From: Tidjanibacter sp.
GTDB lineage: Bacteria > Bacteroidota > Bacteroidia > Bacteroidales > Rikenellaceae
DNA length: 64,000 nt
Direction of reading: 5' to 3'
Assembly (NCBI GenBank): GCA_017466345.1
Contig: JAFTUI010000017.1
Location: 1-64,000 of the forward strand
Shown here: positions 24,025-32,677 of the stretch, piece by piece
Position numbering within the stretch: position 1 is the stretch's first letter
How the letters are laid out: each line of letters begins with the position of its first letter
Program-made: the position numbers and the translations under genes
Notes under the pieces: generated by a model
Database searches by the model: none
The model's input: the letters and a program-made list of their open reading frames with translations, nothing else
What the model was told of the DNA's origin: nothing

Positions 24025-24396
24025 ATGAAAGGCTTGGTTACGATAGGTATGCTGGTGCTGTCGAATGTCTTTATGACATTTGCTTGGTATGGCAACCTGA
24101 AACTGAGGGATATGAATGGCGGTAAAGACCCTTTCCCTCTATTTATCATCATATTGCTTAGTTGGGGTATTGCCTTTTTTGAGTACTGCCTGACAATTCC
24201 CGCCAATAGGATAGGCTTTGTGGGCGGTGGTGGACCTTTCTCGCTCTTTCAGCTGAAAATCATTCAGGAGTGTATCTCGCTTGTTGTCTTTACGGTGCTG
24301 GCTCTGGCACTCTTCAAGACCGAGACCTTCCGCTGGAACTATATTGTGTCATTTGTGTTGATACTCTTGGCGGTCTACTTCGCGTTCAAAAAATAA
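24025..24396 (+). CDS. DMT family membrane protein (DUF486)
   Basis: A 123-residue protein with four membrane helices; diagnostic blocks FMTFAWYGNLK, SWGIAFFEYCLTIPANRIG and FSLFQLKIIQECISLVVF match DUF486 (PF04342), a small drug/metabolite-transporter-like family of unknown substrate. It starts 6 nt after rarA and ends in a terminator that overlaps its stop codon. Confidence 0.9.
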   Translation: MKGLVTIGMLVLSNVFMTFAWYGNLKLRDMNGGKDPFPLFIIILLSWGIAFFEYCLTIPANRIGFVGGGGPFSLFQLKIIQECISLVVFTVLALALFKTETFRWNYIVSFVLILLAVYFAFKK

Positions 24397-24427
24397 GACG
24401 AGAAAACTTCTCGTCTTATTTTTTTTT
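24392..24427. terminator. Bidirectional terminator
   Basis: 13-bp stem AATAAGACGAGAA with its complement and an AAC loop, followed by T-run on plus and preceded by A-run (T-run on minus). It separates the cyclophilin operon from the converging urease/nickel operon. Confidence 0.9.
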
Positions 24428-24431
24428 GAAA

Positions 24432-25382
24432 TTACTCTTTCCCTCTTTTTTTGCTACCGCTACCTACCCACGCCACAAGGAGAATACCCGCTGTGGCGAG
24501 AAGACCTGTGTAGTCGCCTTCGTAGTCGGGAGCCACAGCCAACGAGGCTTGCAGAGCATCTGCTTTACGCTGTATCTGCTCTACTGCAAGAGGCTCGCCA
24601 CCCTGCAAACTCTGCTCAATAGACCATTCCAAGCCATCGGGATTCTCCGAGGCAGCCATCGACACGCCACCCAAAAAGAGTGCGCTCAGGGCGAATACCG
24701 CAATGGCACTTTTGTGGTCTGTGCGGAGTGCTTTTGTGCGTTGGCTGTTGCACTCCAAGAGTGCTGGCCAGCGTGCGGCAACGAGCGCAAGTACCAAGCC
24801 TGTGATGACTCCTTCGCCAATGCCTATGGCGATGTGTGAGGGGAGCATAAAGCCCCAAAATTCGCCCATAGGTAGCCCTGTGCCCGATAGCGAGGTCTCG
24901 ATAGTGAGGCATACTGCGCCCACTACTACTGCTACCATCGAGGTCAAAAAGCCCGCACCGAAGAGTCTGCCTGCCGAGTGGTGGTGCTTGGTCATAGGCT
25001 CAAAGATGAGCGGATAGACCACCAACGAGCCAACGGCTGCCATATTCACGATGTTCCAGCCGAGAGCCATAATACCCCCATCGGCAAAGAGTAGGGCTTG
25101 GAGTGTGAGGACTCCCGAGAGAGTGAGGAAGCCTACCCACTTACCCAGCATTGCCGCAAGGAGTACGGCTCCAATTAGATGTCCGCTGAACCCCATATCC
25201 CCGAATGAGAAGTTGAGCATCTGGGCAGCGAAAACAAAAGCTCCCATAACGCCCACAAGGGGCAACTTGTCGGCAAGCGATGTGCGCCTTGCCTTGGCGA
25301 TGGCAACTCCGATGAGTGTTGCAGCCACCGCACCGCCGAGTATGGCTACCTCGGGCGAAAGAAGATGATTTGGTGTGTGCAT
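24432..25382 (-). CDS. NikM-NikN fusion, ECF-type nickel transporter substrate component
   Basis: A 316-residue membrane protein. The N-terminus starts MHTPNHLLSPE, keeping the His2 that coordinates the metal in CbiM/NikM, and residues ~1-205 follow the CbiM fold (GAFVFAAQMLNFSFG, GFSGHLIGAVLLAAMLGKWVG, SHIAIGIGEGVITG). The C-terminal third has a PDGLE motif (ENPDGLEWSIE) and a last membrane helix, i.e. NikN. Nickel rather than cobalt is inferred from the position at the end of the urease operon. The ATPase (NikO) and T-component (NikQ) are not in this window. Confidence 0.85.
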   Translation of the reverse strand: MHTPNHLLSPEVAILGGAVAATLIGVAIAKARRTSLADKLPLVGVMGAFVFAAQMLNFSFGDMGFSGHLIGAVLLAAMLGKWVGFLTLSGVLTLQALLFADGGIMALGWNIVNMAAVGSLVVYPLIFEPMTKHHHSAGRLFGAGFLTSMVAVVVGAVCLTIETSLSGTGLPMGEFWGFMLPSHIAIGIGEGVITGLVLALVAARWPALLECNSQRTKALRTDHKSAIAVFALSALFLGGVSMAASENPDGLEWSIEQSLQGGEPLAVEQIQRKADALQASLAVAPDYEGDYTGLLATAGILLVAWVGSGSKKRGKE

Positions 25383-25406
25383 AGTGTTTTAGTGATTTAG
25401 AGTGTG

Positions 25407-26399
25407 TTATTGTTGGTTTGTAACCTTTTTCTTGTGCCACGAGGAGTGATCCTCATCGGTCTGCTTGTGTCTGTCTAACCTAATTAGAGGTAGCAGGAAT
25501 AGCCACGTTGTGAGGCAGAATGGGGCGGTGAGTGCCGGCAATCCGAGTGGTTCGAGGAATACGTTGAGGGCAGCCTGAGCGAAGAGTGTAGCCACCGCTC
25601 CCAGCAGTGCCCATATCGCCGACCGCCACGAGGGAGTGTAGAATACCGCACCGAGTGCAATGGCAGTGAGGGCGGGCGAAAAACCATACAACCCCGAACT
25701 TACAGCCACTTCGGAGGCTCCGTAGAGCAGTGCACCATAGGTGCCTACTGCCGAGCCTACCAGAGCCCAAAGTGCCGCCCAAGGGCTACTGAATAGCAAT
25801 CCTACCACGAACAGAAATCCTGCCACCCACGAATCCTGCAACATAATCTGCCCAACGCCTCGGAGCACCCACCTTACTCCCTCCAAAACGGAGTCGGGGG
25901 GTGTGGCGGCGATGTCGTAGTGGTGTACAGATGGGAGCATAGGGTGGGCAAGACTCACCTCATCAAGCCCCGTGAGTACCCTCGCTGCTGCCAGAAAGAG
26001 CCAGGTGCAGAGCACAAAGGGAAATGTGAAGGAGTTGACCTTGTGGCGAGCCCCCACACGATTGAGCCCCTCTCGCACCCAAGTGCTCATTGCCGAGGCG
26101 AGCACAAGAGCAACCCACGATAGGGGAGTGCTACCCAAGAAGGTCATCATTGCCGCGCCCACAAGCACGCCATTGAAGCCCCAAAGCCCCTCTTCGCCCT
26201 CCTCCTGTGGTAGGGCGAGGATGTAGCCCGTAAGTGTGGCTACCACAAGCCCCACCACAGCACCCAGAGCCACCTCGGCGTGCCCGCCCTCTATGGCACC
26301 CCAAAAGATGCCCGCAAGCATAAGCACGCCCCCGATGGCACTCGGCTGAAACATTACTTGCGCAGTACCGCGCAAAAAAGATATAGTCTTCATTCTCAT
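25407..26399 (-). CDS. Urea transporter (UT family)
   Basis: A 330-residue polytopic protein of the urea channel family (PF03253). The two pseudo-repeats show GLWGFNGVLVGAAMMTFLG and LYGFSPALTAIALGAVFY, the Phe/Gly-rich elements lining the selectivity filter in family members. The protein ends in a short hydrophilic His/Lys-rich tail. An alternative ATG lies two codons downstream at 26393. It lies between the urease accessory genes and the nickel transporter, so the cassette couples urea entry with urease assembly. Confidence 0.9.
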   Translation of the reverse strand: MRMKTISFLRGTAQVMFQPSAIGGVLMLAGIFWGAIEGGHAEVALGAVVGLVVATLTGYILALPQEEGEEGLWGFNGVLVGAAMMTFLGSTPLSWVALVLASAMSTWVREGLNRVGARHKVNSFTFPFVLCTWLFLAAARVLTGLDEVSLAHPMLPSVHHYDIAATPPDSVLEGVRWVLRGVGQIMLQDSWVAGFLFVVGLLFSSPWAALWALVGSAVGTYGALLYGASEVAVSSGLYGFSPALTAIALGAVFYTPSWRSAIWALLGAVATLFAQAALNVFLEPLGLPALTAPFCLTTWLFLLPLIRLDRHKQTDEDHSSWHKKKVTNQQ

Positions 26400-26415
26400 T
26401 TTTTATTTTTTTACA

Positions 26416-26521
26416 TTCCTCTCCCGCCCTTCGGGCACCCCCTCTAACTTAGAGGGGGAATAATAATTTTCAATTCTCAATTTTCAATTTTCAATTCTCA
26501 ATTTTCAATTCTCAATTCTCC
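26416..26521. repeat. Palindromic repeat plus heptad array inside the urease operon
   Basis: A CCCTCTAACTTAGAGGGGG palindrome (about 26442-26460) is followed by about seven TCAATTC/TCAATTT heptads (26466-26520) between the end of ureD and the urea transporter. This is the only sizeable gap in the cassette and would sit in the untranslated part of the mRNA. Confidence 0.75.
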
Positions 26522-27367
26522 CTATCTCCACGGAAACTCCTCTTGCAGTGGAGCACCTTTGACCTCTTGACGTACCATAGAGCAGATGTCGCGTATCTCT
26601 CTGAGTATCCTCTCCGAGGAGTGTCCCAAGAGCCTCAGCGATAGACCATTGTTACCCCTAAGACTCGCTACGCTCATCCTCAGTTCCTCGCTCACATTGG
26701 GGCTGAGGAGTGAGAGGAGTTTGGAACATATCTCTGGGGGTGTTACAACCACAATCGAGCCAAAGTGCGTAAAAGAGCCCATAAAAGCTCGCTCCGAAGG
26801 CGAAAACTCCTCGGGTACAATCCTCGCTCCCGCCCGCGCTATGGCACTACCATTGGGGCGGAAAACTGACTCCCGAAGTTCCAATTCTCGGTAGTCAAAC
26901 CTCTCGCCACTGTGGAGCCTGCCACACGCCACAACCTCCGAGAAGAAGAGCGTTGCCGAGGGGGCTACGACCATCTCGGTGTGGGCTGTGTAGCGTGAAC
27001 GGGCAGCGGGAATAATGGCTTGGGGTAGCCACTCCAAATAGGCTCCCTCGCCAAGAGTGATGGTTTGGCGCAACTCTGCCCCCGAATGCTCCATAGGTGC
27101 TATGATGGTCGCTGCACCCGTTAGTATCTGAGCCATAGCCCCCTCGCCAAGCCTAATATCCACTCGGTAGCGGTCGCCCTCCAAATGGGGACCTCCCGAG
27201 GAGAGGATGTAGATGCAGGGTAGGTGTGGAAGATGCTCATCGAAGTAGAGAGCCTGCTGCACCACCATCGGCACCTCGCGGTGGAGGTGGCTTAGCACAC
27301 TGCGCCCCGAGGAGTCCACCTCAAAGCCCATCTCCAACACCCCATATTTCCCACACCAAGAGGTCAT
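26522..27367 (-). CDS. ureD: Urease accessory protein UreD
   Basis: A 281-residue UreD/UreH protein: [66 protein letters not shown] match the conserved UreD blocks. UreD serves as scaffold for UreF and UreG on the urease apoenzyme and forms the tunnel through which nickel travels. Its start overlaps the ureG stop by 4 nt (ATGA), indicating translational coupling. Last accessory gene; the urea transporter follows after a 122-nt repeat-filled gap. Confidence 0.93.
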   Translation of the reverse strand: MTSWCGKYGVLEMGFEVDSSGRSVLSHLHREVPMVVQQALYFDEHLPHLPCIYILSSGGPHLEGDRYRVDIRLGEGAMAQILTGAATIIAPMEHSGAELRQTITLGEGAYLEWLPQAIIPAARSRYTAHTEMVVAPSATLFFSEVVACGRLHSGERFDYRELELRESVFRPNGSAIARAGARIVPEEFSPSERAFMGSFTHFGSIVVVTPPEICSKLLSLLSPNVSEELRMSVASLRGNNGLSLRLLGHSSERILREIRDICSMVRQEVKGAPLQEEFPWR

Positions 27368-28005
27368 AACGCCTTGTCTTTGTCGAAGAGTGCCATATCG
27401 GATATAAGGTCGAGTAACTCCTCGATACCTTCGCCCGTAAAGCAGTTGGTCATCACAAAGGGTTTGCCCCTGCGCATCATTCGTGAGTCGTGGCGCATAA
27501 CGGCAAGGTCGGCACGAACATAGGGGGCAAGGTCGGTCTTGTTGATTACCAAGATGTCGCTGTGCGATATTCCCGGTCCATCTTTGCGGGGTATCTTGTC
27601 GCCTGCGGCAACGTCTATGACGTAGATGAAAAAGTCGACCAACGCGGGCGAAAAAGTGAGCGTCAGGTTGTCGCCTCCCGACTCTATGAAGAGAATATCC
27701 GTATCGGGAAACCTCTCCTCCATCTCCTCCACTGCCGCCAAATTCATTGAGGGGTCTTCGCGGACGGCTGTGTGTGGACAGGCTCCCGTCTCTACTCCCG
27801 CAATGCGCTCTTCGGCAAGCCTGCCACGCAGTATGCGTCTGACGTGCTGAGCATCCTCGGTTGTTACGATGTCGTTGGTGATGATTGCCACCTTGTAGCC
27901 CTTCGCCAAAAGACGCGGCGTGAGGGTTTCAATGAGTGCGGTTTTGCCCGATCCTACGGGACCTCCTACACCAATGCGACAAGTGTTCTTGTGGTTTGAT
28001 GTCAT
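27364..28005 (-). CDS. ureG: Urease accessory GTPase UreG
   Basis: A 213-residue SIMIBI GTPase. P-loop GPVGSGKT at residues 15-22, [10 protein letters not shown], the [13 protein letters not shown] segment containing the Cys-Pro-His nickel motif, [26 protein letters not shown], and guanine motif NKTDL. Start at the ATG at 28005 (an in-frame TTG two codons earlier is less likely). It delivers Ni2+ to the UreDF-apourease complex on GTP hydrolysis. It overlaps ureD and lies 14 nt after ureF. Confidence 0.96.
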   Translation of the reverse strand: MTSNHKNTCRIGVGGPVGSGKTALIETLTPRLLAKGYKVAIITNDIVTTEDAQHVRRILRGRLAEERIAGVETGACPHTAVREDPSMNLAAVEEMEERFPDTDILFIESGGDNLTLTFSPALVDFFIYVIDVAAGDKIPRKDGPGISHSDILVINKTDLAPYVRADLAVMRHDSRMMRRGKPFVMTNCFTGEGIEELLDLISDMALFDKDKAL

Positions 28006-28019
28006 ACTCAATAGGAATG

Positions 28020-28721
28020 TTAGTTCATAAATAGTCGCCCTATGCCCCGCTCGTGGAGCGAGGCGGCAAGTTCTAAGGTTGGTATAAAAGAGGTCATCTC
28101 CTCCATTGTGCGTGAACCGTAGAGGTCGTAGAGCCTCTCGCAGAGTGGCGATAGGCGGTAGATTATTGCCTGTGTGTCGTAGTGCGAAAGGCGCATAAGC
28201 CTTAGGGCTGCCGAGAGTATGGTATTTGCCACACCATAGAGATGTGCGGCATAGAGAGCCCTCTCGCCAATGCCTAAGGCGTAGCCAGCAAGAGCTTGTG
28301 CCGTAGGATAACAGCCCGCAGTTGTTCCCTCCACAACCTCGCCATAGAATTCCTCGGTGAGTGGCGTGGGGCAGATGGAGTGTATGAGTTCTATGAGCCT
28401 GCGCCCCATACGGAGAGTCATCTCGCGAGCCTCCTCGCCAGCCTTGAACGATAGCAGATGTGCATCTGCATCCTTCACTCTTGTATGGTCGCCATCGGCA
28501 ATGGCCCTATAAGCCTCCAACATCGCCACTCCGTCACACTCGGCAGCCCCATAGAGCGCCCCAATGGTGTACTCTTCGAGCGAGGAGAGGTCGCTAACCA
28601 ATCCACTCTCTACCGCCCCCTCCAAGCCGAGCGAAAAACTGAAAGCCCCCGTAGGCAGTGCGCTGTCCGAAATCCACGCCAGCCGAAAGAGCGATAGGAG
28701 TGTTGAGGTGTCGCTACACAT
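28020..28721 (-). CDS. ureF: Urease accessory protein UreF
   Basis: A 233-residue all-helical Ure[31 protein letters not shown] near the start, [83 protein letters not shown]. UreF bridges UreG and UreD and controls GTPase action. Its start overlaps the end of ureE by 8 nt. Confidence 0.94.
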   Translation of the reverse strand: MCSDTSTLLSLFRLAWISDSALPTGAFSFSLGLEGAVESGLVSDLSSLEEYTIGALYGAAECDGVAMLEAYRAIADGDHTRVKDADAHLLSFKAGEEAREMTLRMGRRLIELIHSICPTPLTEEFYGEVVEGTTAGCYPTAQALAGYALGIGERALYAAHLYGVANTILSAALRLMRLSHYDTQAIIYRLSPLCERLYDLYGSRTMEEMTSFIPTLELAASLHERGIGRLFMN

Positions 28722-29295
28722 AGTCCTCTATGGTGTGTGGATGGGTGTGGGGCGTGTGGCTCTGTGGCGAGGTGGAGCCAAAGAGTACCCTTATCTCCGA
28801 GGGGGTTAGATAGGGCACAATCTCCCGCCCGGGGCGGAACGAAAAGTCTATGCCCTCGAAGTTGTAGGTGCGCATAACGCTTAACATTACCTTGCGATCG
28901 ACCGTAAGAGGTATCATAAGGCTGTTGCCCCTTACGAGTGCTGCCCAATGTTGGTTGCCGATGGCGTGACCGAGCTCTATGGCAAGAGCCACCGCCTCTG
29001 AGTGTGGGCGGCGTTCGAGCGAGGAGAGGTCCACAACCATCACATCGCCCAGTCGGAGTTTTATGACCGAGGCGTTGCCCGAGTGGGAGTCGTAGGCTAT
29101 GATGTCGCCATCCGAGAGCCTCACCCCACGCTCGAAAGCCATTGCATAGGGCTTGCCGCTCTCGCCAACTGCCAACAGACGGCTCTTTTGGGCGTTCCAT
29201 TGGTCGAGTTCTATGTAGTCGATTGTTGCCCCTTCGAGGCGTGGCTGCCACTCAGGCGAGTGGCTGTTGCCGAGTATTTTTGTGTAAACTTCCAT
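28714..29295 (-). CDS. ureE: Urease accessory metallochaperone UreE
   Basis: A 193-residue protein with an N-terminal UreE domain (KSRLLAVGESGKPYAMAFERGVRLSDGDII) and a C-terminal metal-binding domain (AIELGHAIGNQHWAALVRGNSLMIPLTVDRKVMLSVM). The tail [14 protein letters not shown] is a His-rich nickel-binding end typical of UreE. Longer than the usual ~150-160 residues. It supplies Ni2+ to UreG. Gene order ureE-F-G-D follows ureABC with overlaps. Confidence 0.92.
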   Translation of the reverse strand: MEVYTKILGNSHSPEWQPRLEGATIDYIELDQWNAQKSRLLAVGESGKPYAMAFERGVRLSDGDIIAYDSHSGNASVIKLRLGDVMVVDLSSLERRPHSEAVALAIELGHAIGNQHWAALVRGNSLMIPLTVDRKVMLSVMRTYNFEGIDFSFRPGREIVPYLTPSEIRVLFGSTSPQSHTPHTHPHTIEDYV

Positions 29296-29313
29296 TTCTT
29301 TCTGTTGCGCTTA

Positions 29314-31035
29314 TTATGAGAACCAATAGAGTTGAGCCAGCGAGAGCGATTTGGCGGGTGTGAGTTCCACGAGTTTGCCATCCACCCTCACTTTGAATGT
29401 TTCGGCATCGACCTCAATTAGTGGCGTCTGGTCGTTGAGGACCATATTGCCCTTTGTGAGTGAGCGAGTGCCCCTCACAGCCATCACATTCCTTTGGAGT
29501 CCCAAACGCTCCTTTATTCCACACTCCAATGCCGCACGCGAAGTGAAGGTCCAGCAAGTGGCGGGCAGGGCACCTCCAAAGGCACCGAACATAGGACGAT
29601 AGATGATGGGCTGAGGGGTGGGAAGCGAAGCGTTGGGGTCGCCCATCAGCGACCAAGCAATCATTCCGCCCTTGATAATCATCTTGGGCTTCGCGCCAAA
29701 CATTGCGGGCTCCCACAATACCAAGTCGGCAACCTTGCCCACCTCCACCGACCCAAAGAGGTCGTCAATGCCGAATGTTATGGCGGGGTTGATAGTGACC
29801 TTTGCCAAATAACGCCTCACACGGAAGTTGTCGTTGCCTTCGGCATCTTCGGGGAGCCTTCCGGTGCGGTTTTTCATATAGCACGCCATCTGCATAGCCC
29901 TCATAAAGTTCTCTCCCACACGCCCCATAGCCTGCGAGTCGGACGAAATCATCGACAGAACGCCTCTGTCGTGGAGGTAGTTCTCGGCAGCCTGCGTTGC
30001 GGGGCGCACACGGCTCTCGGCAAATGCCACATCCGAGGGAATCTTGGGGTTGAGGTTGTGGCACACCATAATCATATCGAAGAGTTCTGCCTGGGAGTTT
30101 ATGCCGTAGGGGAGTGTGGGATTGGTCGAGGAGGGGAGTATGTTCCTCTCGCCAGCCACCCTCAAAAGGTCGGGGGCGTGACCACCACCCGCACCCTCGG
30201 TGTGGTAGGTGTGGATTGTTCTGCCATTTATGGCGGCTATGGTGTCCTCCACATAACCTCCCTCGTTGAGGGTGTCGGTGTGTATTGCCACCTGCACATC
30301 GTAGAGGTCGGCAGCCCTTAGCGCAGTGTCTATCGCCTTGGGCGTGGAGCCCCAATCTTCGTGCACTTTCAGTCCCATAACACCCCTTTCTATCTGCTCG
30401 CTAATAGGCTCCAAGGTCGAACAGTTGCCCTTGCCCAAGAAGCCGAAGTTTATGGGCAGGTTCTCCACACTTTGTATCATACGGTCTATGTTCCAGTTGC
30501 CCGAAGTGATGGTGGTGCCGTTGGTGCCGTCCGTAGGACCTATGCCGCCACCAATCAGGGTTGTGATACCGCCACTGAGGGCTGTATCAACCTGCTGGGG
30601 TGAGATGACGTGAACGTGACCGTCTATGCCTCCGGCTGTGAGTATAAGGTGCTCGCCACTTATGGCGTCTGTGGAGGCTCCTGTTACCATATTGCGACTT
30701 ACACTGTCCATAGTGTTGGGGTTGCCCGACTTACCTATGCCGACTATCCTGCCATCTTTGATACCCACATCAGCCTTCACAACTCCCAGCACTGCATCTA
30801 TAATAGTGACGTTGGTAATCACAAGGTCGAGCGAGCCACTCTGGGAGGTGGCGGTGTTGTCCAAACCCATACCATCCCTCAGTGTCTTGCCACCGCCATA
30901 GACCACCTCATCGCCATATCCGCCCCTCAGGTCGCGCTCAATCTCCACATAGAGCGAGGTGTTGCCAAGTCTTATCTTATCCCCCACAGTGGGTCCGTAG
31001 AGGTCGTTGTACTGTTTTCGCGATATTTTTGCCAT
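29314..31035 (-). CDS. ureC: Urease subunit alpha (catalytic)
   Basis: A 573-residue urease alpha subunit. Start at the ATG at 31035 ([24 protein letters not shown]); the longer frame overlaps ureB. Nickel and active-site elements: HVHVISPQQ, the carbamylated Lys in GLKVHEDWG (~222), [21 protein letters not shown], catalytic Cys-His in MVCHNL near 323 and AFAESRVR. The second His of the common CHHL flap motif is Asn here, but the catalytic His is retained. It hydrolyses urea to ammonia and carbamate in the cytosol. Two nt separate it from ureB. Confidence 0.97.
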   Translation of the reverse strand: MAKISRKQYNDLYGPTVGDKIRLGNTSLYVEIERDLRGGYGDEVVYGGGKTLRDGMGLDNTATSQSGSLDLVITNVTIIDAVLGVVKADVGIKDGRIVGIGKSGNPNTMDSVSRNMVTGASTDAISGEHLILTAGGIDGHVHVISPQQVDTALSGGITTLIGGGIGPTDGTNGTTITSGNWNIDRMIQSVENLPINFGFLGKGNCSTLEPISEQIERGVMGLKVHEDWGSTPKAIDTALRAADLYDVQVAIHTDTLNEGGYVEDTIAAINGRTIHTYHTEGAGGGHAPDLLRVAGERNILPSSTNPTLPYGINSQAELFDMIMVCHNLNPKIPSDVAFAESRVRPATQAAENYLHDRGVLSMISSDSQAMGRVGENFMRAMQMACYMKNRTGRLPEDAEGNDNFRVRRYLAKVTINPAITFGIDDLFGSVEVGKVADLVLWEPAMFGAKPKMIIKGGMIAWSLMGDPNASLPTPQPIIYRPMFGAFGGALPATCWTFTSRAALECGIKERLGLQRNVMAVRGTRSLTKGNMVLNDQTPLIEVDAETFKVRVDGKLVELTPAKSLSLAQLYWFS

Positions 31036-31036
31036 A

Positions 31037-31483
31037 CTACTTTTTTGTTGATTTATATCCTCTTTTTTCTGCCTTTTTGAGAGCCTTTGCGAATGTGGGG
31101 TAGTAGGTGGGAGTGCTCTCGCCACCCGCATAGCCACCCGTAAGCCCGCCGAAGCCTACAATGTAGCACTTACCCCCAAAGGGCACCACCTCCACACTCT
31201 TCTCCTCGCCCGGCTCGAAACGTATGGCTGTGGTGGCGGGGATGTTTAGATGACACCCAAAGGCTGCCTTCCTGTCGAACTCCAAGAGGCGATTGACCTC
31301 GAAAAAGTGGAAGTGCGAGCCCACCTGAATGGGTCTGTCGCCCGTGTTGCGTACCTTCATCTTGCGCACTTTGCGCCCAGCGTTGTACTCGATGTCCCCC
31401 TCGGCAAGCACCACACCGCCTACGGGACAGAGTGAGGAGGGTTGCTGGCTCTCCTGATTGTTTTTAGTTCTTTTTCGCTCCAT
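31037..31483 (-). CDS. ureB: Urease subunit beta
   Basis: A 148-residue beta subunit, longer than the ~105-residue core due to a Lys/Gln/Ser-rich N-terminus and a basic C-terminal tail ([18 protein letters not shown]). Core blocks: [92 protein letters not shown]. Structural subunit that packs on UreC. Starts 7 nt after ureA. Confidence 0.95.
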   Translation of the reverse strand: MERKRTKNNQESQQPSSLCPVGGVVLAEGDIEYNAGRKVRKMKVRNTGDRPIQVGSHFHFFEVNRLLEFDRKAAFGCHLNIPATTAIRFEPGEEKSVEVVPFGGKCYIVGFGGLTGGYAGGESTPTYYPTFAKALKKAEKRGYKSTKK

Positions 31484-31490
31484 ACTTGTC

Positions 31491-31793
31491 TTACTTTATA
31501 GGGTTGTGAATACTCACAAGTCGTGAGCCGTCCGTAAAGACCGCCTCGACCTGTAACAGACCAATCATATCCGCTACGCCATCCATCACGTCATCCCTTG
31601 TGAGGACCTTTGCGGCATCGGTCATAACCTCCTCTACACTCTTACCTTCGCGGGCTCCTTCGAGTGCCGAACAGGTGATGTAGGCTACTGCTTCGGGGTG
31701 GTTGAGTTTCAACCCCTTCTCCTTGCGCCGCTCGGCAATCATACCCATTGCCAGCAGCATTAGTTTTTCTTGTTCTTTTGGTGTTAAATGCAT
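31491..31793 (-). CDS. ureA: Urease subunit gamma
   Basis: A 100-residue gamma subunit: [88 protein letters not shown]. First gene of the urease operon; its promoter should lie in 31794-32050, where no convincing TAnnTTTG/TTTG pair on the minus strand was found. No Ni- or nitrogen-responsive site can be recognised. Confidence 0.96.
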   Translation of the reverse strand: MHLTPKEQEKLMLLAMGMIAERRKEKGLKLNHPEAVAYITCSALEGAREGKSVEEVMTDAAKVLTRDDVMDGVADMIGLLQVEAVFTDGSRLVSIHNPIK

Positions 31794-32100
31794 ACCTTTT
31801 TATTCTATTGGTTGTTTGTGTTTCTTTTTACCCACGAGCGCATCTCGCGGGCATCTGCTGCGTTACGCTCGGGCTCGGAATGCTCATTTACGCCTTGTAA
31901 ACTCCGCTTCCTCGCCCTTCGCAAGCCTTGCATCTGCTCCACGATATGCACTCGGGCTCTTTGGAGCGTTTGTTTCTGCAAATCGCAACCGTGTGCTAAT
32001 TACCCATTATTTTTCTGCTCCACCGCGGGCATCTGCTGCGTTACGCTCGGGCTCTAAATGTCTAATGTCTAACGTCTAACGTCTAATGTCTAACGTCAAT
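31794..32100. repeat. Region upstream of ureA: 31-nt direct repeats and hairpin element copy F
   Basis: A 31-nt sequence (CGCGGGCATCTGCTGCGTTA...) occurs identically at 31846-31876 and 32024-32054. Between them, about 31881-31912 carries the TCATTTAC/GTAAACT core of the stop-proximal hairpin element. From 32056 a TCTAACG/TCTAATG heptad array runs to about 32092. No gene is visible; the ureA promoter is expected here. Confidence 0.65.
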
Positions 32101-32195
32101 AGTCCTAAGGCATATGAGAGTTATGGGAGATATGAGAGATATGGGAAATTCTCAACTCTCAACTCTCAATTCTCAATTCTCAACTTTCAACTTTC
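32101..32195. repeat. Nonamer and heptad arrays upstream of crcB
   Basis: TAGTCCTAAG motif, then GAGATATGG/GAGATATGA nonamers (32112-32146), then TCAACTC/TCAATTC heptads (32147-32195). An in-frame extension of crcB through these repeats gives low-complexity residues, so it is not used. Confidence 0.7.
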
Positions 32196-32245
32196 TTGCC
32201 ACACTTTTCAATGTAGGCACTATCTTTGTCGAACTATTCGACAAA
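32196..32245 (+). promoter_or_regulatory. crcB promoter with overlapping palindrome
   Basis: TTG at 32196-32198 and TATCTTTG at 32221-32228. A perfect 9-bp palindrome, TTTGTCGAA-CTA-TTCGACAAA (32225-32245), overlaps the -7 box and expected start of transcription, where an operator or a 5' mRNA hairpin would act. It does not resemble the fluoride riboswitch. Confidence 0.5.
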
Positions 32246-32263
32246 ACAAATGCCTTAATAGAT

Positions 32264-32635
32264 ATGTTGAAAATGATGTTTCTTGCCGGATGTGGCGGAT
32301 TTGTGGGAACGGCACTGCGTTTCCTTACGGGTAAAATTTGTGGCTACATTAAGTTGGGCGACTTTCCGCTCGGCACTTTTGTGGTCAATGTTGTGGGTAG
32401 CCTGCTCATAGGTATCCTCTTTGGGCTTGCCGAACAGCGGGGTGCGCTCTCGCCATCGGCGAGTGCGGTGCTCATTACGGGATTTTGTGGTGGTTTTACG
32501 ACCTTCTCGACCTTTGCAGACGACATCTTCCTGCTGCTCCAAAAAGGTCAGTGGCTCATCTTTGCCACCTATGTAGCCCTCAGCCTTGTTGTGGGTGTGT
32601 TACTTGTCTGGGCAGGCAGGTCGTTGGTGAGATAA
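32264..32635 (+). CDS. crcB: Fluoride efflux channel CrcB (Fluc)
   Basis: A 123-residue membrane protein with four helices; start at the ATG at 32264 (MLKMMFLAGCGGFVGTALRF). Fluc signatures: GGFVGTALRF, PLGTFVVNVVGSLLIGILFG with the channel Asn, and GFCGGFTTFSTFADD with the Phe-box and central Na+-site residues. It would form a dual-topology dimer exporting fluoride. A hairpin terminator follows. No fluoride riboswitch is evident upstream. Confidence 0.93.
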   Translation: MLKMMFLAGCGGFVGTALRFLTGKICGYIKLGDFPLGTFVVNVVGSLLIGILFGLAEQRGALSPSASAVLITGFCGGFTTFSTFADDIFLLLQKGQWLIFATYVALSLVVGVLLVWAGRSLVR

Positions 32636-32639
32636 AAGA

Positions 32640-32677
32640 AAGGTGTTGTTCACGGACTGAGCAACACCTTATCTTTT
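32640..32677 (+). terminator. Terminator after crcB
   Basis: AAGGTGTTG/CAACACCTT stem with a 13-nt loop followed by a T-rich tail; shared with the convergent porin gene end. Confidence 0.75.

Noticed and set aside
30020-30090. Loss of an active-site His in UreC (CHN instead of CHH)
   Set aside because: The catalytic Cys and the following His are present; only the next residue is changed, and all metal ligands remain, so inactivation is not supported.
32114-32263. N-terminal extension of crcB
   Set aside because: Would translate the nonamer and heptad arrays and the promoter; CrcB proteins start at about the ATG used.
32120-32264. Fluoride riboswitch upstream of crcB
   Set aside because: No GG...pseudoknot pattern of the crcB motif could be found; the space is taken by arrays and a simple palindrome.
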